Assembly (NCBI RefSeq): GCF_002043095.1
Contig: NZ_MVOC01000050.1
Location: 1-33,480 of the forward strand
DNA length: 33,480 nt
Origin: Mycobacterium sp. AT1
Lineage (GTDB): Bacteria > Actinomycetota > Actinomycetes > Mycobacteriales > Mycobacteriaceae
Direction of reading: 5' to 3'
Shown here piece after piece: positions 1-7,453 of this stretch. The notes under the pieces were generated by a model that had not been told where the DNA came from, did no database searches, and was given only the letters and a program-made list of their open reading frames with translations. The position numbers and the translations under genes were made by a program. Position 1 is the first letter of the stretch, and each line of letters begins with the position of its first letter.

Positions 1-209
1 TTGGCGCCCAACTCGACCGGGGAGGCTTCGCGTTGCAGCCGGGCGATCAGCTGATGCCCCACCGTGGGTAGCTGCCAGGTGACGGTTTCCAGTTCGCCCA
101 ACAACTCGACCAATTCGAGGTGGGTGAACTGGCCACAATCCAGGTCGACGAGTTCGGCGACGGCAGCGCGGATTCCCGCAACTGCTGCGGTGACCCGATC
201 CGAACTCAT
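1..209 (-). CDS. 13E12-repeat (DUF222) protein, N-terminal part, runs off the left edge
   Basis: The minus strand from the ATG at 209 reads an N-terminus starting MSSDRVTAAVAG, with the segments FTHLELVELLGELE and LPTVGHQLIARLQREAS. It closely matches the N-terminus of the second copy at 32545, which continues into a typical DUF222 / 13E12-repeat protein. These proteins usually carry an HNH endonuclease-like C-terminus, which lies outside the window here. Only about 69 codons are visible, so intactness cannot be judged. A TAGTGT box ends 6 bases before the ATG, which suggests a leaderless transcript. The biochemical role of the family is not settled; the family is known as a dispersed repeat in mycobacteria. 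Confidence 0.85.
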   Translation of the reverse strand, partial: MSSDRVTAAVAGIRAAVAELVDLDCGQFTHLELVELLGELETVTWQLPTVGHQLIARLQREASPVELGA

Positions 210-223
210 ACCCGAACACTAGT
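210..223 (-). promoter_or_regulatory. Probable leaderless promoter of the left 13E12 gene
   Basis: Read on the minus strand, the bases before the ATG are ACTAGTGT followed by TCGGGT. TAGTGT fits the TANNNT -10 element, and the six bases to the ATG fit a transcript that starts at the start codon. The same arrangement is kept at the second copy (32533-32545). No Shine-Dalgarno sequence is seen. Confidence 0.55.
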
Positions 224-364
224 ACGGGCCTCCGACAAGAAGCCCGGATCTGTGACACCTGGAACCGAAGTGACACAAGAGGATTCGAGAACTCGTCAAT
301 TCGCTCAGAGGCGGGCACTCGCACCCTCCGACCGAGAGCTTCCAGCGTCATCGGTCAGAGGTCA

Positions 365-380
365 GGACGGTTCGCCGTCC
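365..380. terminator. Hairpin with TTCG loop, likely terminator of the ANTAR gene
   Basis: GGACGG-TTCG-CCGTCC is a perfect 6-bp stem closed by a very stable UUCG-type tetraloop. It lies about 70 bases beyond the stop of the ANTAR gene (minus strand) and has no T tract, as is common for mycobacterial terminators. Confidence 0.4.
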
Positions 381-448
381 GCAAGGTGGGTGCGCGCTCC
401 GGTGCCCATCTTCGGTTTGTGGGCGCCTGTCCGATCACGCCCCGCCCC

Positions 449-733
449 CTAATTCAGGTGATCGCGGTCGCGGAGTCCACTTCGGGTCGTGAGTAGATGG
501 CCCCATACCCGAATGACCTCGGACTGGTGGGCAACGCGCTCGCCCTTGCCTCCAACCACGTGTGTGAGTGCGGCAGCCAGGCCGGCCGGGCCGATGCCAG
601 TCTCGTGGACCGCGTCGACGAGATCGTCGAACGCCTCGCCCTCCGAGCACCCGCGCAGCCCCATCAGTATTCCGATGGCTAGATCGATCACGCGCCGCGA
701 GTCTGGATCTGCACGCCGATCCACTTGAGTCAT
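449..733 (-). CDS. Stand-alone ANTAR-domain protein
   Basis: The 94-residue product has the ANTAR pattern over about residues 12-60: an R-VIDLAIGILMG segment, a small loop, EAFDDLVDAV, and a final helix GLAAALTHVV. ANTAR domains bind paired hexaloop stem-loops in mRNA and act as antiterminators, usually as the output of two-component or GAF sensors. No sensor domain is present, so this would be an RNA-binding output without its own input. The ATG at 733 follows GGGGAGAG with a 5-base gap; the frame stays open upstream, but that part does not look coding. The last 30 residues are not recognised. The domain call is from pattern, not a search. Confidence 0.75.
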   Translation of the reverse strand: MTQVDRRADPDSRRVIDLAIGILMGLRGCSEGEAFDDLVDAVHETGIGPAGLAAALTHVVGGKGERVAHQSEVIRVWGHLLTTRSGLRDRDHLN

Positions 734-947
734 CGGTCTCTCCCCTTCTCGGCAGTCGCCACGACATCGATACACGACGCTCGTTAACGTCCGTTGTCGT
801 CGGGGTGTCGCCGCCGTGCTTGCCGGGTCTCGACCTTCATCCGCGATCTCGACACGCCCGAGATCCACCTCTATTAACCAGAATTCGGATACCTCGTTGA
901 CGCACAGAAGGTCGCCGAGATTGGCCGCAGCGCGGACGCGGAGGCGA
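734..947. other. Gene-free stretch upstream of the ANTAR gene
   Basis: This stretch between two minus-strand genes shows no convincing reading frame. It probably holds the ANTAR promoter, but no clear -10/-35 pair was picked out. Confidence 0.4.
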
Positions 948-1349
948 CTAGAGCCAGCGCTGAAGGCCCTCGCCAAGGCGTTCCAAGGTGGCGATCTCCG
1001 ACTCCAGGGCCCTGATGAACCTTCGCACGTCTGCGGCGCGCTCGGCCAGTCCCGAATCGCGAAGCTGCTGCAGTTCGATGTACCTTCGGGCCAGGTCGGA
1101 TTGCGCTTGTGCGCGTAGTCCGCTGAGTTCGTGGCGGTAGTACTCGGCCTGCGCCGCGTCGGGGTCGCGGCTGTCCGCAACGTCGCCGGTGACCACTCCG
1201 TCCATGGCTCCGACGATAGCCGTGAACCCGTGACGTTGCGCACCGAGCCCCCATGCTTGGAGCTGGCTGGGTAGTCCTTCGTGAACAACGGATGCACCTC
1301 CGGTAAACGTCGGAAACTGTTGTCGGTCAACAGATGTGACATTCTCCAT
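948..1349 (-). CDS. Hypothetical helical protein
   Basis: The 133-residue product begins MENVTSVDRQ. Its second half (about residues 65-130) is rich in A, E, L, Q and R with heptad-like spacing, for example ELSGLRAQAQSDLARRYIEL and RALESEIATLERLGEGLQ, so a coiled coil is likely. The N-terminal half has a glycine-rich, mildly hydrophobic segment (GLGAQRHGFTAIVGAMDGVV). No family was recognised and no signal peptide is clear. The start is uncertain because there is no strong ribosome-binding site and the frame is open upstream. It is divergent from the WhiB gene. Confidence 0.55.
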   Translation of the reverse strand: MENVTSVDRQQFPTFTGGASVVHEGLPSQLQAWGLGAQRHGFTAIVGAMDGVVTGDVADSRDPDAAQAEYYRHELSGLRAQAQSDLARRYIELQQLRDSGLAERAADVRRFIRALESEIATLERLGEGLQRWL

Positions 1350-1520
1350 CCCAGTGAAACGAGCCTTGCGCGACGAACCTCCTCGGTGACATCGTCGGAA
1401 TACCGGCTCAAGCCGGGGCGCGGTGCAGCGCGGGAATGGTGACGGCCGGCAGAAGTAGGGGAATGCGATGGTGATGCAGGTCCGTTCGGGTTGCGGTGAC
1501 CGCAAGGATTCGTGGCAACG

Positions 1521-1856
1521 ATGAGTGCGCGCCCGGCGATGCGGAGTTTCACCCCCGAGACGCGTTCGGCGTTCTCGGACGGTGGTTGGCAGCTGCGGGG
1601 TAGCTGCCGCGGCGCGTCCACGGACATGTTCTACCCACCCGAGAACACGAGGGGTAACGCCCGTCGGCTCAACGAGCGGCCTGCCAAGCAGGTGTGCGAG
1701 TCGTGTCCCGTGCTGGTGCCGTGCCGGCGTTACGCAGTCGACGCCCAAGAGCCACATGGCATTTGGGGTGGCACGACCCCCGAGGAGCGTGCCGAACTAT
1801 TGCGAAGCGGCAGCATCGTCAGGCTGGCTCCCATCCGCCCCAGTCATGGCCGGTGA
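1521..1856 (+). CDS. WhiB-family iron-sulfur regulator (WhiB3-like)
   Basis: The product has the four WhiB cysteines (C29, C59, C62, C68, the last three as CxxCxxxxxC) that hold a [4Fe-4S] cluster, then the GIWGG turn (residues 80-84) and a short basic tail. The WQLRGSCRG and DMFYPP segments are closest in my memory to WhiB3 rather than WhiB1 or WhiB7. WhiB proteins bind the main sigma factor and answer redox or nitric oxide signals. AAGGA at 1504-1508 is 12 bases from this ATG but only 3 from a GTG at 1512, so the start could be three codons earlier. The 3' end overlaps the convergent gene that ends at 1819 by 38 bases. Confidence 0.88.
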   Translation: MSARPAMRSFTPETRSAFSDGGWQLRGSCRGASTDMFYPPENTRGNARRLNERPAKQVCESCPVLVPCRRYAVDAQEPHGIWGGTTPEERAELLRSGSIVRLAPIRPSHGR

Positions 1857-2391
1857 ACACCTGGCCGTTGGGGATCTCGAAGCGCTCGAGGAACACCTGT
1901 AGCGCCGGCTGCATCTCGCCGTGCAGCGAGGTCATGGCCGCGACGATCTCCGGCGTCATCGGGTCGTAGTCCGCCGGCTTCTGCGCCGGGATCAGGCCGA
2001 GGTGTAGGGCCATCTCCAGCTGATAGAAGGTGAAGTCGCCGTAGGGGCGTTTCGGGTCGGCGCCGGGAATGTCTCCGTCGTCGTACGGGTCGGACAGGCT
2101 CCAGCTCATCATCGCCAGCAGGCGCCGATGCCGATCGGTGAAGTCAAAGGCGCTCTCGTCGCCAAGTGTCTCGACGAGGAACGAATACTCGCAGTCTTCG
2201 GGTGGTCGGCGATACGGATACGTCCCCGGAGGGCAGGTGCCGTGTGCCGCTGCGATGCGCAGTAGGTGGACGTCGTCGGGATCGGACGCCCAGTCGGGCG
2301 GGAAGCATGGCGCCCCCACCTCGGCGCCGTCCCAACCCACTCGCACTGCCCGGAGTCGGTCGGTATGGCCCTGCTGCCAGCGGACTTCCAC
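1819..2391 (-). CDS. Hypothetical protein, convergent with the WhiB gene
   Basis: The product of about 190 residues is acidic and rich in W, Y and P. It has regions such as GAPCFPPDWASDPDDVHLLR, FDFTDRHRRLLAMMSWSLS and a C-terminal VFTGHDWGGWEPA. Codon use looks coding throughout (G or C in most third positions). No family or membrane segment was recognised. GTG at 2391 is chosen as a plausible start, but the frame stays open and a TTG at 2457 is possible. It is divergent from mscR, and the GntR box at 2459-2468 lies between them. Confidence 0.6.
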   Translation of the reverse strand: MEVRWQQGHTDRLRAVRVGWDGAEVGAPCFPPDWASDPDDVHLLRIAAAHGTCPPGTYPYRRPPEDCEYSFLVETLGDESAFDFTDRHRRLLAMMSWSLSDPYDDGDIPGADPKRPYGDFTFYQLEMALHLGLIPAQKPADYDPMTPEIVAAMTSLHGEMQPALQVFLERFEIPNGQVFTGHDWGGWEPA

Positions 2392-2458
2392 GTCGGCGAG
2401 TATTCCAAAGCCCGGCGGGGGATGGGTGAGTGAGCCGCCGTCATCGCAGAAGTGCAAT

Positions 2459-2468
2459 TGATATACTA
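2459..2468. promoter_or_regulatory. GntR-type operator box upstream of mscR
   Basis: TGATATACTA, in the context TTGATATACTAGA, differs at one base from TGATATACCA found before the dimethylglycine oxidase gene. It ends 68 bases before the mscR ATG. A partial copy (CTGATACAG) follows at 2481. It is one of six related boxes in the window. Confidence 0.65.
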
Positions 2469-2536
2469 GACATGCATTTACTGATACAGCACGATTGCCG
2501 CTAGTCGGCCGCCGTCTCGTCAAAAGGAGCCACCCC

Positions 2537-3622
2537 ATGCCGCAGCAGGTTCGAGGTGTGATCGCCCGCTCGAAGGGTGCACCAGTCGAAGTCACGACGA
2601 TCACCATCCCCGACCCAGGACCCGGCGAGGTCGTGGTGAAGATCCAGGCGTGCGGGGTCTGCCACACCGACCTGACCTACCGCGAGGGCGGCATCAACGA
2701 CGAGTTCCCCTTCCTCCTCGGCCATGAAGCCGCCGGAATCGTGGAGGAGGTCGGCGCCGGAGTCGACTCGGTGACAGTGGGTGACTTCGTCATCCTGAAC
2801 TGGCGCGCGGTGTGCGGACAATGTCGCGCCTGCAAGCGGGGTCGCCCGCAGTACTGCTTCAACACCCACAACGCCGCCCAGAAGATGACCCTCACCGACG
2901 GCACCGAGCTCACCCCGGCGCTGGGCATCGGCGCGTTCGCCGACAAGACCCTCGTCCACGAGCGGCAGTGCACCAAGGTTGACGCCGATGCCGATCCGGC
3001 CGTCGTCGGGTTGCTTGGCTGCGGCGTGATGGCGGGCCTCGGCGCCGCGGTGAACACGGGCAACGTCTCACGCGGCGACTCGGTCGCCGTCATCGGATGC
3101 GGTGGCGTCGGAGATGCCGCCATCATGGGTGCACGCCTGGCCGGCGCCGGCACGATCATCGCCGTCGACCGCGACCCCCGCAAGCTCGAGTGGGCCCGCG
3201 AACTCGGCGCCACCCACACCGTCAACGCCACCGACGAGGACACCGTCGAGGCCGTGCAGGCACTGACGGGCGGGTTCGGCGCCGACGTCGTCATCGACGC
3301 CGTCGGTCGCCCCGAGACCTGGCGCCAGGCGTTCTACGCCCGCGACCTCGCAGGCACCGTGGTCCTGGTCGGCGTTCCCACCCCCGACATGCAGCTCGAG
3401 ATGCCGCTCGTCGACTTCTTCTCTCGTGGAGGCGCATTGAAGTCGTCGTGGTACGGAGACTGCCTGCCGGAACGCGACTTCCCGATGCTGGTGGACCTCT
3501 ACCGGCAGGGCCGGCTGCCGCTGGAGCGCTTCGTCTCCGAGCGGATAAGACTCGACGAGATCGAGGACGCCTTCCACACCATGCACGTCGGGGCGGTACT
3601 TCGGTCGGTCGTCGTCCTGTGA
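2537..3622 (+). CDS. mscR: S-(hydroxymethyl)mycothiol dehydrogenase (mycothiol-dependent formaldehyde dehydrogenase)
   Basis: This 361-residue zinc alcohol dehydrogenase closely resembles mycobacterial MscR/AdhE2 in sequence and length. It oxidises the formaldehyde-mycothiol adduct with NAD+, in the cytosol. Catalytic zinc ligands are visible at C42 (CGVCHTD) and H63 (GHEAAG). Structural zinc cysteines are C93, C96, C99 and C107, and the dinucleotide site is GCGGVGDAA. AAAAGGAG at 2522-2529 sits 7 bases before this ATG, which decides it against the longer in-frame start at 2495. In this context it would remove formaldehyde released by the demethylation of betaine, dimethylglycine and sarcosine; the shared GntR box upstream supports that. 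It is convergent with soxG. Confidence 0.93.
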   Translation: MPQQVRGVIARSKGAPVEVTTITIPDPGPGEVVVKIQACGVCHTDLTYREGGINDEFPFLLGHEAAGIVEEVGAGVDSVTVGDFVILNWRAVCGQCRACKRGRPQYCFNTHNAAQKMTLTDGTELTPALGIGAFADKTLVHERQCTKVDADADPAVVGLLGCGVMAGLGAAVNTGNVSRGDSVAVIGCGGVGDAAIMGARLAGAGTIIAVDRDPRKLEWARELGATHTVNATDEDTVEAVQALTGGFGADVVIDAVGRPETWRQAFYARDLAGTVVLVGVPTPDMQLEMPLVDFFSRGGALKSSWYGDCLPERDFPMLVDLYRQGRLPLERFVSERIRLDEIEDAFHTMHVGAVLRSVVVL

Positions 3623-3666
3623 GCGGCAACCTGCGGATCGGCAGGGTCGTCACCGATGACCTTGCA

Positions 3667-3690
3667 GCGCCGGGTCTGACGACCCGGCGC
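3667..3690. terminator. Bidirectional terminator hairpin between mscR and soxG
   Basis: GCGCCGGGT-CTGACG-ACCCGGCGC forms a perfect 9-bp GC-rich stem with a 6-base loop. It lies between the convergent stops of mscR (3622) and soxG (3699), so it can serve both strands. No T tract follows. Confidence 0.7.
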
Positions 3691-3698
3691 CTTCAGCG

Positions 3699-4292
3699 CT
3701 ACCAGTCGACGCCGAACTCCTCGGCGCCGTCGACCAGCCACTCCGCGAGATAGCGCGCGAACGACGACCGCACCAGGATGCGGTAGTCGAACCCGTTGTA
3801 GCTCAACGGCATCAGCACCACTGCGGCCTGCCCGAGCATCGTCTGCACGGCTGCACCGGGACCGAACACCGTGGGGTGCAGGTCGACCGAGCAACCCTTC
3901 GCCAGGACGTCACGGGCGTGCTCGCCACTCAGCCGAACACTGGTGCGCTGCGCCGACACGTCGACCGCGGCCCCGCCATGCTCGACCACGGCGTCACGCA
4001 ACCGCGACTCCAACTCCTCGGGCTCAAGCGCCGTCGAGGTGACCAACCATTCGTCGGGACCGAACCAGATCACCGTCACCTCCGGTGCCGTGGCCGTCGT
4101 CGACGCGGTGGTGGGCAACGCGTCGACTCCGAGGACCGCTGCGGCCGCGGCGGCTCCTTGGCCGGCCGGGTCGACCCACAGGTCGACCATCGAGACGAAC
4201 GGTTCCTCCTGCACACCAGCGGAATCCGGCAACTGCGCGAACCGGCTGGCGAAGCCCTCGAGGGGGCTCCTTCGGATGAGGCTGTCAGCCAT
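3699..4292 (-). CDS. soxG: Sarcosine oxidase gamma subunit
   Basis: The 197-residue product matches the SoxG family in length and in segments such as VTVIWFGPDEWLV, AAVDVSAQRTSVRLSG and the C-terminal YRILVRSSFARYLAEWL. SoxG is a small GcvT-related subunit of heterotetrameric sarcosine oxidase. The ATG at 4292 overlaps the end of soxA by 8 bases and follows AAGGAG with a 9-base gap, so its translation is probably coupled. It is the last gene of the glyA-soxBDAG operon. Confidence 0.92.
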   Translation of the reverse strand: MADSLIRRSPLEGFASRFAQLPDSAGVQEEPFVSMVDLWVDPAGQGAAAAAAVLGVDALPTTASTTATAPEVTVIWFGPDEWLVTSTALEPEELESRLRDAVVEHGGAAVDVSAQRTSVRLSGEHARDVLAKGCSVDLHPTVFGPGAAVQTMLGQAAVVLMPLSYNGFDYRILVRSSFARYLAEWLVDGAEEFGVDW

Positions 4293-7146
4293 CGCGGCGG
4301 GCTCCTTCGGGATCGACGAGCACGGAACCGGTGACCTCCACCGGCACCAGGGTTCCGTTGACCGGGACACTCAGGGTGTCGCCGATGCGGGCGTGGCCAC
4401 CCTTGACCAAGGCCAGGGCGAACGGACGCCCCAGCTCGGCGCTCCGGTAGCTCGAGGTGACGTGTCCGAGCATCGGCACGGGTGGCGGAGGCAGCTCACC
4501 GTCCGCGGGGGGTTCGATGATCTGCGCGCCCTCGGGCAGCACCGTCTCGGCGTCGATCGGCAGCAGCCCGACGAACTGCTTGCGGTGGGGGTTGAGATTC
4601 TCGCTACGGGAGAAGGAGCGCTTGCCGATGAAGTCGACCTTCTTCTTCGACACGACCCAGTTCATCCCCAGGTCCTGCGGGGTGATGGTGCCGTCGGTGT
4701 CCTGGCCGATGATGGGATAACCCTTCTCGGCGCGTAGCACGTGCATCGTCTCGGTGCCGTAGGGGGTGATCCCGTGGCGTTCCCCGGCTTCGATGAGCTT
4801 CTCCCACAACGCGGTTGCGTACCAACCCATTACGTTGACCTCGTAGGCGAGTTCGCCGGAGAAGCTGACCCGACCGACCCGGACGTGCGCCCCGCCGAGA
4901 GTGGTGTCCCGCCACGCCATGAACGGGAACGCGTCGTTGCTGACGTCGAGATCGGGGAACACCGCGCCGATGACGTCCCGGGACTTGGGGCCGACGACCG
5001 GGAAGGTGTGCCACTGCTCGGTCACCGAGGTCATCCGCACGCGGAGGTGTGGCCATTCGGTCTGCAGCCACTCCTCCATCCAATCCAGGATGTGGGCGGC
5101 GCCCCCGGTGGTGGTGAACACCTGGAAGCGGTCGTCGGCGAGGCGCATCACGGTGCCGTCGTCGATGACCATGCCGTCGGCGCCGCACATGACGCCGTAA
5201 CGGATCATTCCGACCTTGAGGCTGCTCATCAAGTTGGTGTAGAGCATGTCGAGGAACTCGCCGGCATCCGGACCCTGGACGTCGATCTTGCCGAGGGTGG
5301 AACCGTCGAGAATGCCGACTCCCGTTCGGGCGGCGGCACATTCGCGCAAGACGGCGGTGTCCATATCCTCGTCGCCCTGCGGGTAGTACCGCGGGCGCTT
5401 CCACTGTCCGACGTCCTCGAACACCGCGCCGCGGTCGACGTGCCAGTCGTGCACCGCGGTGACCCGCTCCGGGTCGAACATGTGCCCCCGGCTGCGCCCG
5501 GCCAGCGCGGCGAACGCGACCGGGGTGTACGGCGGCCGGAAGGTGGTGACACCCATGTCCTCTGGCCGGCTGCCGAGCAGTTCGGCGGTGATGCCGGACG
5601 CGACGACGCCGGAGGTCTTGCCCTGGTCGTGTGCGGTCCCGATGGTGGTGTAGCGCTTGATGTGCTCCATCGAGCGCATACCCGCACCCACCGCCCTGAC
5701 GAGGTCGGCGACGGTGGCGTCGCGCTGGACGTCGACGAACTGCCGGGTCGCGGTGGCGGAGTCGGGGACGTACCACAGCACCAGGCCCGCGGCCGGGGTG
5801 CGGACGGGGTCGGCTTCACCGGGGTACGTGGCAGTCGCAGCGACGAATCCGATTGCCGAGAGGGCTGATTCGACGGCCTCTCGACCACTGCGAAGGCAGC
5901 CAGGCAGGTCGAAGACTCCGGTCGCCGAGCCCGCGACGTCGACTCCGTCGAGGGACTCGCTGGGGACGAACGCGCCGAGCGTCTCGTCGTAGCGCAACTT
6001 GCCGCGGGCCTGGCTGTACAGGTGCACGGCCGGATTCCAGCCGCCGCTGACCAGGAGCACGTCGCAGGGCACCACGACGGGTGCCGCGTCGTCTGCGGGC
6101 GGACGCGAGACGGTGGCGTGGGTGATGCGCGCATCACCACGGGTGCCGCTGACCACCGAACCGAGGTGTACCGCGATGTCGCGAGACGCACACTCGTCGA
6201 ACAGATCTGCCGACAGCTCCGTCCGCGCGTCGACCACGGCGGCAATCCGCACGCCTGCGTCCTGCAGGTCGAACGCGGTGAGGTAGGCACTGTCGTTGGT
6301 GGTGAACACCACGGCCTGCTCGCCGACCTTGACGCCATAGCGGTGCAGGAAGGTTCGGGCACCGTTGGCCAACATGATGCCGGGCCGGTCGTTGTCGGTG
6401 AACACGATCGGACGCTCGTGGGCGCCCGTGGCGACGACGATCCGGCGAGCGCGGATTCGCCAGACCCGCTGACGGCTGACCGCCACCGGTGCGTCGCCGC
6501 CCAGGTGGTCGGTACGGCGTTGCAGCGCAAGCACGAAACCGTCGTCGTAGTGACCGAACGCGGTGGTCCGCTGCAGGTAAAGGACGTCTGGGAAGGTGGC
6601 CAGTTCGGACACTGCCTCCGCGACCCAGTCCAGCGCAGGCTTGCCGTCGATCGTGTCGGTGCTCCCCAGCAGAGCGCCACCGGCTTCGCTCTGTTCGTCG
6701 AGCAGTAGGACCCGCGCTCCGGTCCTGGCGGCGGTCAGCGCGGCGGCCAGGCCGGTCGGACCCGCTCCGACGATCAGCACGTCGGTGTGGACGTGCGTCG
6801 CGTCGTACTTCGCGGTGTCCGCGATCTCGGCGAGGCGGCCCTGGCCCGGAATGCCCCGGGCGGCAAGGCCGTCGAACAACTCGACGGTGGTTGCCAGCAG
6901 CATGGGCTCGGGAAACGGGTGCTCGATCTGGACGAGACCGCCGGTGTCCTCGGCCCAGGCGGCGGTGAAGCCGCGTGGCCGGCCCAGCTTGATGCTGGTG
7001 GTCACTTGGTGAACGCCGTTGGCCAGCAACGCCGACGCGAGCGTGTCGCCGGCGTGGCCGGTCAGCTCCTGGTCGTTGAAGACGAAGGTGTGGGTGGTGG
7101 AGCGGTCGACGCGACCACCTGCGGGGGTGCGAAACGGTGCATTCAT
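4285..7146 (-). CDS. soxA: Sarcosine oxidase alpha subunit
   Basis: The 953-residue product has the layout of SoxA: an N-terminal ferredoxin-like fold without iron-sulfur cysteines (LTGHAGDTLASALLANGV, about 29-45), a dinucleotide-binding domain (VGAGPTG, about 126-132), and a C-terminal aminomethyltransferase (GcvT-like) half from about 560 onward. In the heterotetramer it binds NAD+ and tetrahydrofolate, and takes the methyl group of sarcosine as 5,10-methylene-THF. Its start overlaps the soxD stop by 4 bases (ATGA) and its end overlaps soxG by 8. Length is normal for the family and no break was seen. Confidence 0.95.
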   Translation of the reverse strand: MNAPFRTPAGGRVDRSTTHTFVFNDQELTGHAGDTLASALLANGVHQVTTSIKLGRPRGFTAAWAEDTGGLVQIEHPFPEPMLLATTVELFDGLAARGIPGQGRLAEIADTAKYDATHVHTDVLIVGAGPTGLAAALTAARTGARVLLLDEQSEAGGALLGSTDTIDGKPALDWVAEAVSELATFPDVLYLQRTTAFGHYDDGFVLALQRRTDHLGGDAPVAVSRQRVWRIRARRIVVATGAHERPIVFTDNDRPGIMLANGARTFLHRYGVKVGEQAVVFTTNDSAYLTAFDLQDAGVRIAAVVDARTELSADLFDECASRDIAVHLGSVVSGTRGDARITHATVSRPPADDAAPVVVPCDVLLVSGGWNPAVHLYSQARGKLRYDETLGAFVPSESLDGVDVAGSATGVFDLPGCLRSGREAVESALSAIGFVAATATYPGEADPVRTPAAGLVLWYVPDSATATRQFVDVQRDATVADLVRAVGAGMRSMEHIKRYTTIGTAHDQGKTSGVVASGITAELLGSRPEDMGVTTFRPPYTPVAFAALAGRSRGHMFDPERVTAVHDWHVDRGAVFEDVGQWKRPRYYPQGDEDMDTAVLRECAAARTGVGILDGSTLGKIDVQGPDAGEFLDMLYTNLMSSLKVGMIRYGVMCGADGMVIDDGTVMRLADDRFQVFTTTGGAAHILDWMEEWLQTEWPHLRVRMTSVTEQWHTFPVVGPKSRDVIGAVFPDLDVSNDAFPFMAWRDTTLGGAHVRVGRVSFSGELAYEVNVMGWYATALWEKLIEAGERHGITPYGTETMHVLRAEKGYPIIGQDTDGTITPQDLGMNWVVSKKKVDFIGKRSFSRSENLNPHRKQFVGLLPIDAETVLPEGAQIIEPPADGELPPPPVPMLGHVTSSYRSAELGRPFALALVKGGHARIGDTLSVPVNGTLVPVEVTGSVLVDPEGARRDG

Positions 7147-7421
7147 GGGGTGGTCGGCCTCTGCTCGTCAGGTCGGTACACGCTGTGGAACCGGTAGGTG
7201 GCGGTGTCGCGGATGGCGTTGAACCATCGGCGGCAGCCCGCGCTGTGGCTCCAGCGTTCCGCGAAGAGCCCCTTCGGGTTGGTGCGGAAGAACACGTAGC
7301 GTGCCCACTCCTCGTCGGTCAGCGCCTGCGGGTCCTCGGGGTAGGCGACGTGTGCTTCACCGCCGTAGTGGAATTCGGTTTCCTCGCGCGTTCCGCACCA
7401 AGGACATTCGATGAGTTGCAT
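7143..7421 (-). CDS. soxD: Sarcosine oxidase delta subunit
   Basis: The 92-residue product starts MQLIECPWCGTREETEF, with the CPWCG zinc motif at C6 and C9, and ends in the SoxD pattern WSHSAGCRRWFNAIRDT. SoxD is the zinc-binding small subunit of heterotetrameric sarcosine oxidase. AGGAG sits 7 bases before the ATG at 7421. The stop overlaps the soxA start. Confidence 0.95.
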   Translation of the reverse strand: MQLIECPWCGTREETEFHYGGEAHVAYPEDPQALTDEEWARYVFFRTNPKGLFAERWSHSAGCRRWFNAIRDTATYRFHSVYRPDEQRPTTP

Positions 7422-7453
7422 GGTGTTGCTCCTGTGTGAACGGCTCGGTGGAC

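Larger units (their letters stand above)
1..350. repeat. Left arm of a large inverted repeat (13E12-type element 5' end)
   Basis: This stretch matches the reverse complement of about 32400-32753. The match covers the first codons of the DUF222 gene, the promoter and about 140 bp upstream. By eye the non-coding part is roughly 85% identical and contains an exact 47-bp run (296-342 here, 32412-32458 in the other arm). Identity fades after about 350. The arm ends in the window edge, so the true repeat is longer. Confidence 0.9.

Noticed and set aside
449..1627. One long minus-strand frame of about 390 codons spanning the ANTAR gene and beyond
   Set aside because: Only the last 94 residues look like a protein family. 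The upstream part is arginine/proline/serine-rich shadow of the helical-protein gene and intergenic DNA, and a good ribosome-binding site marks the ATG at 733.
2481..2490. CTGATACAGC as a second full GntR box before mscR
   Set aside because: Only one half matches the palindrome; it is mentioned as a partial copy, not counted as a site.
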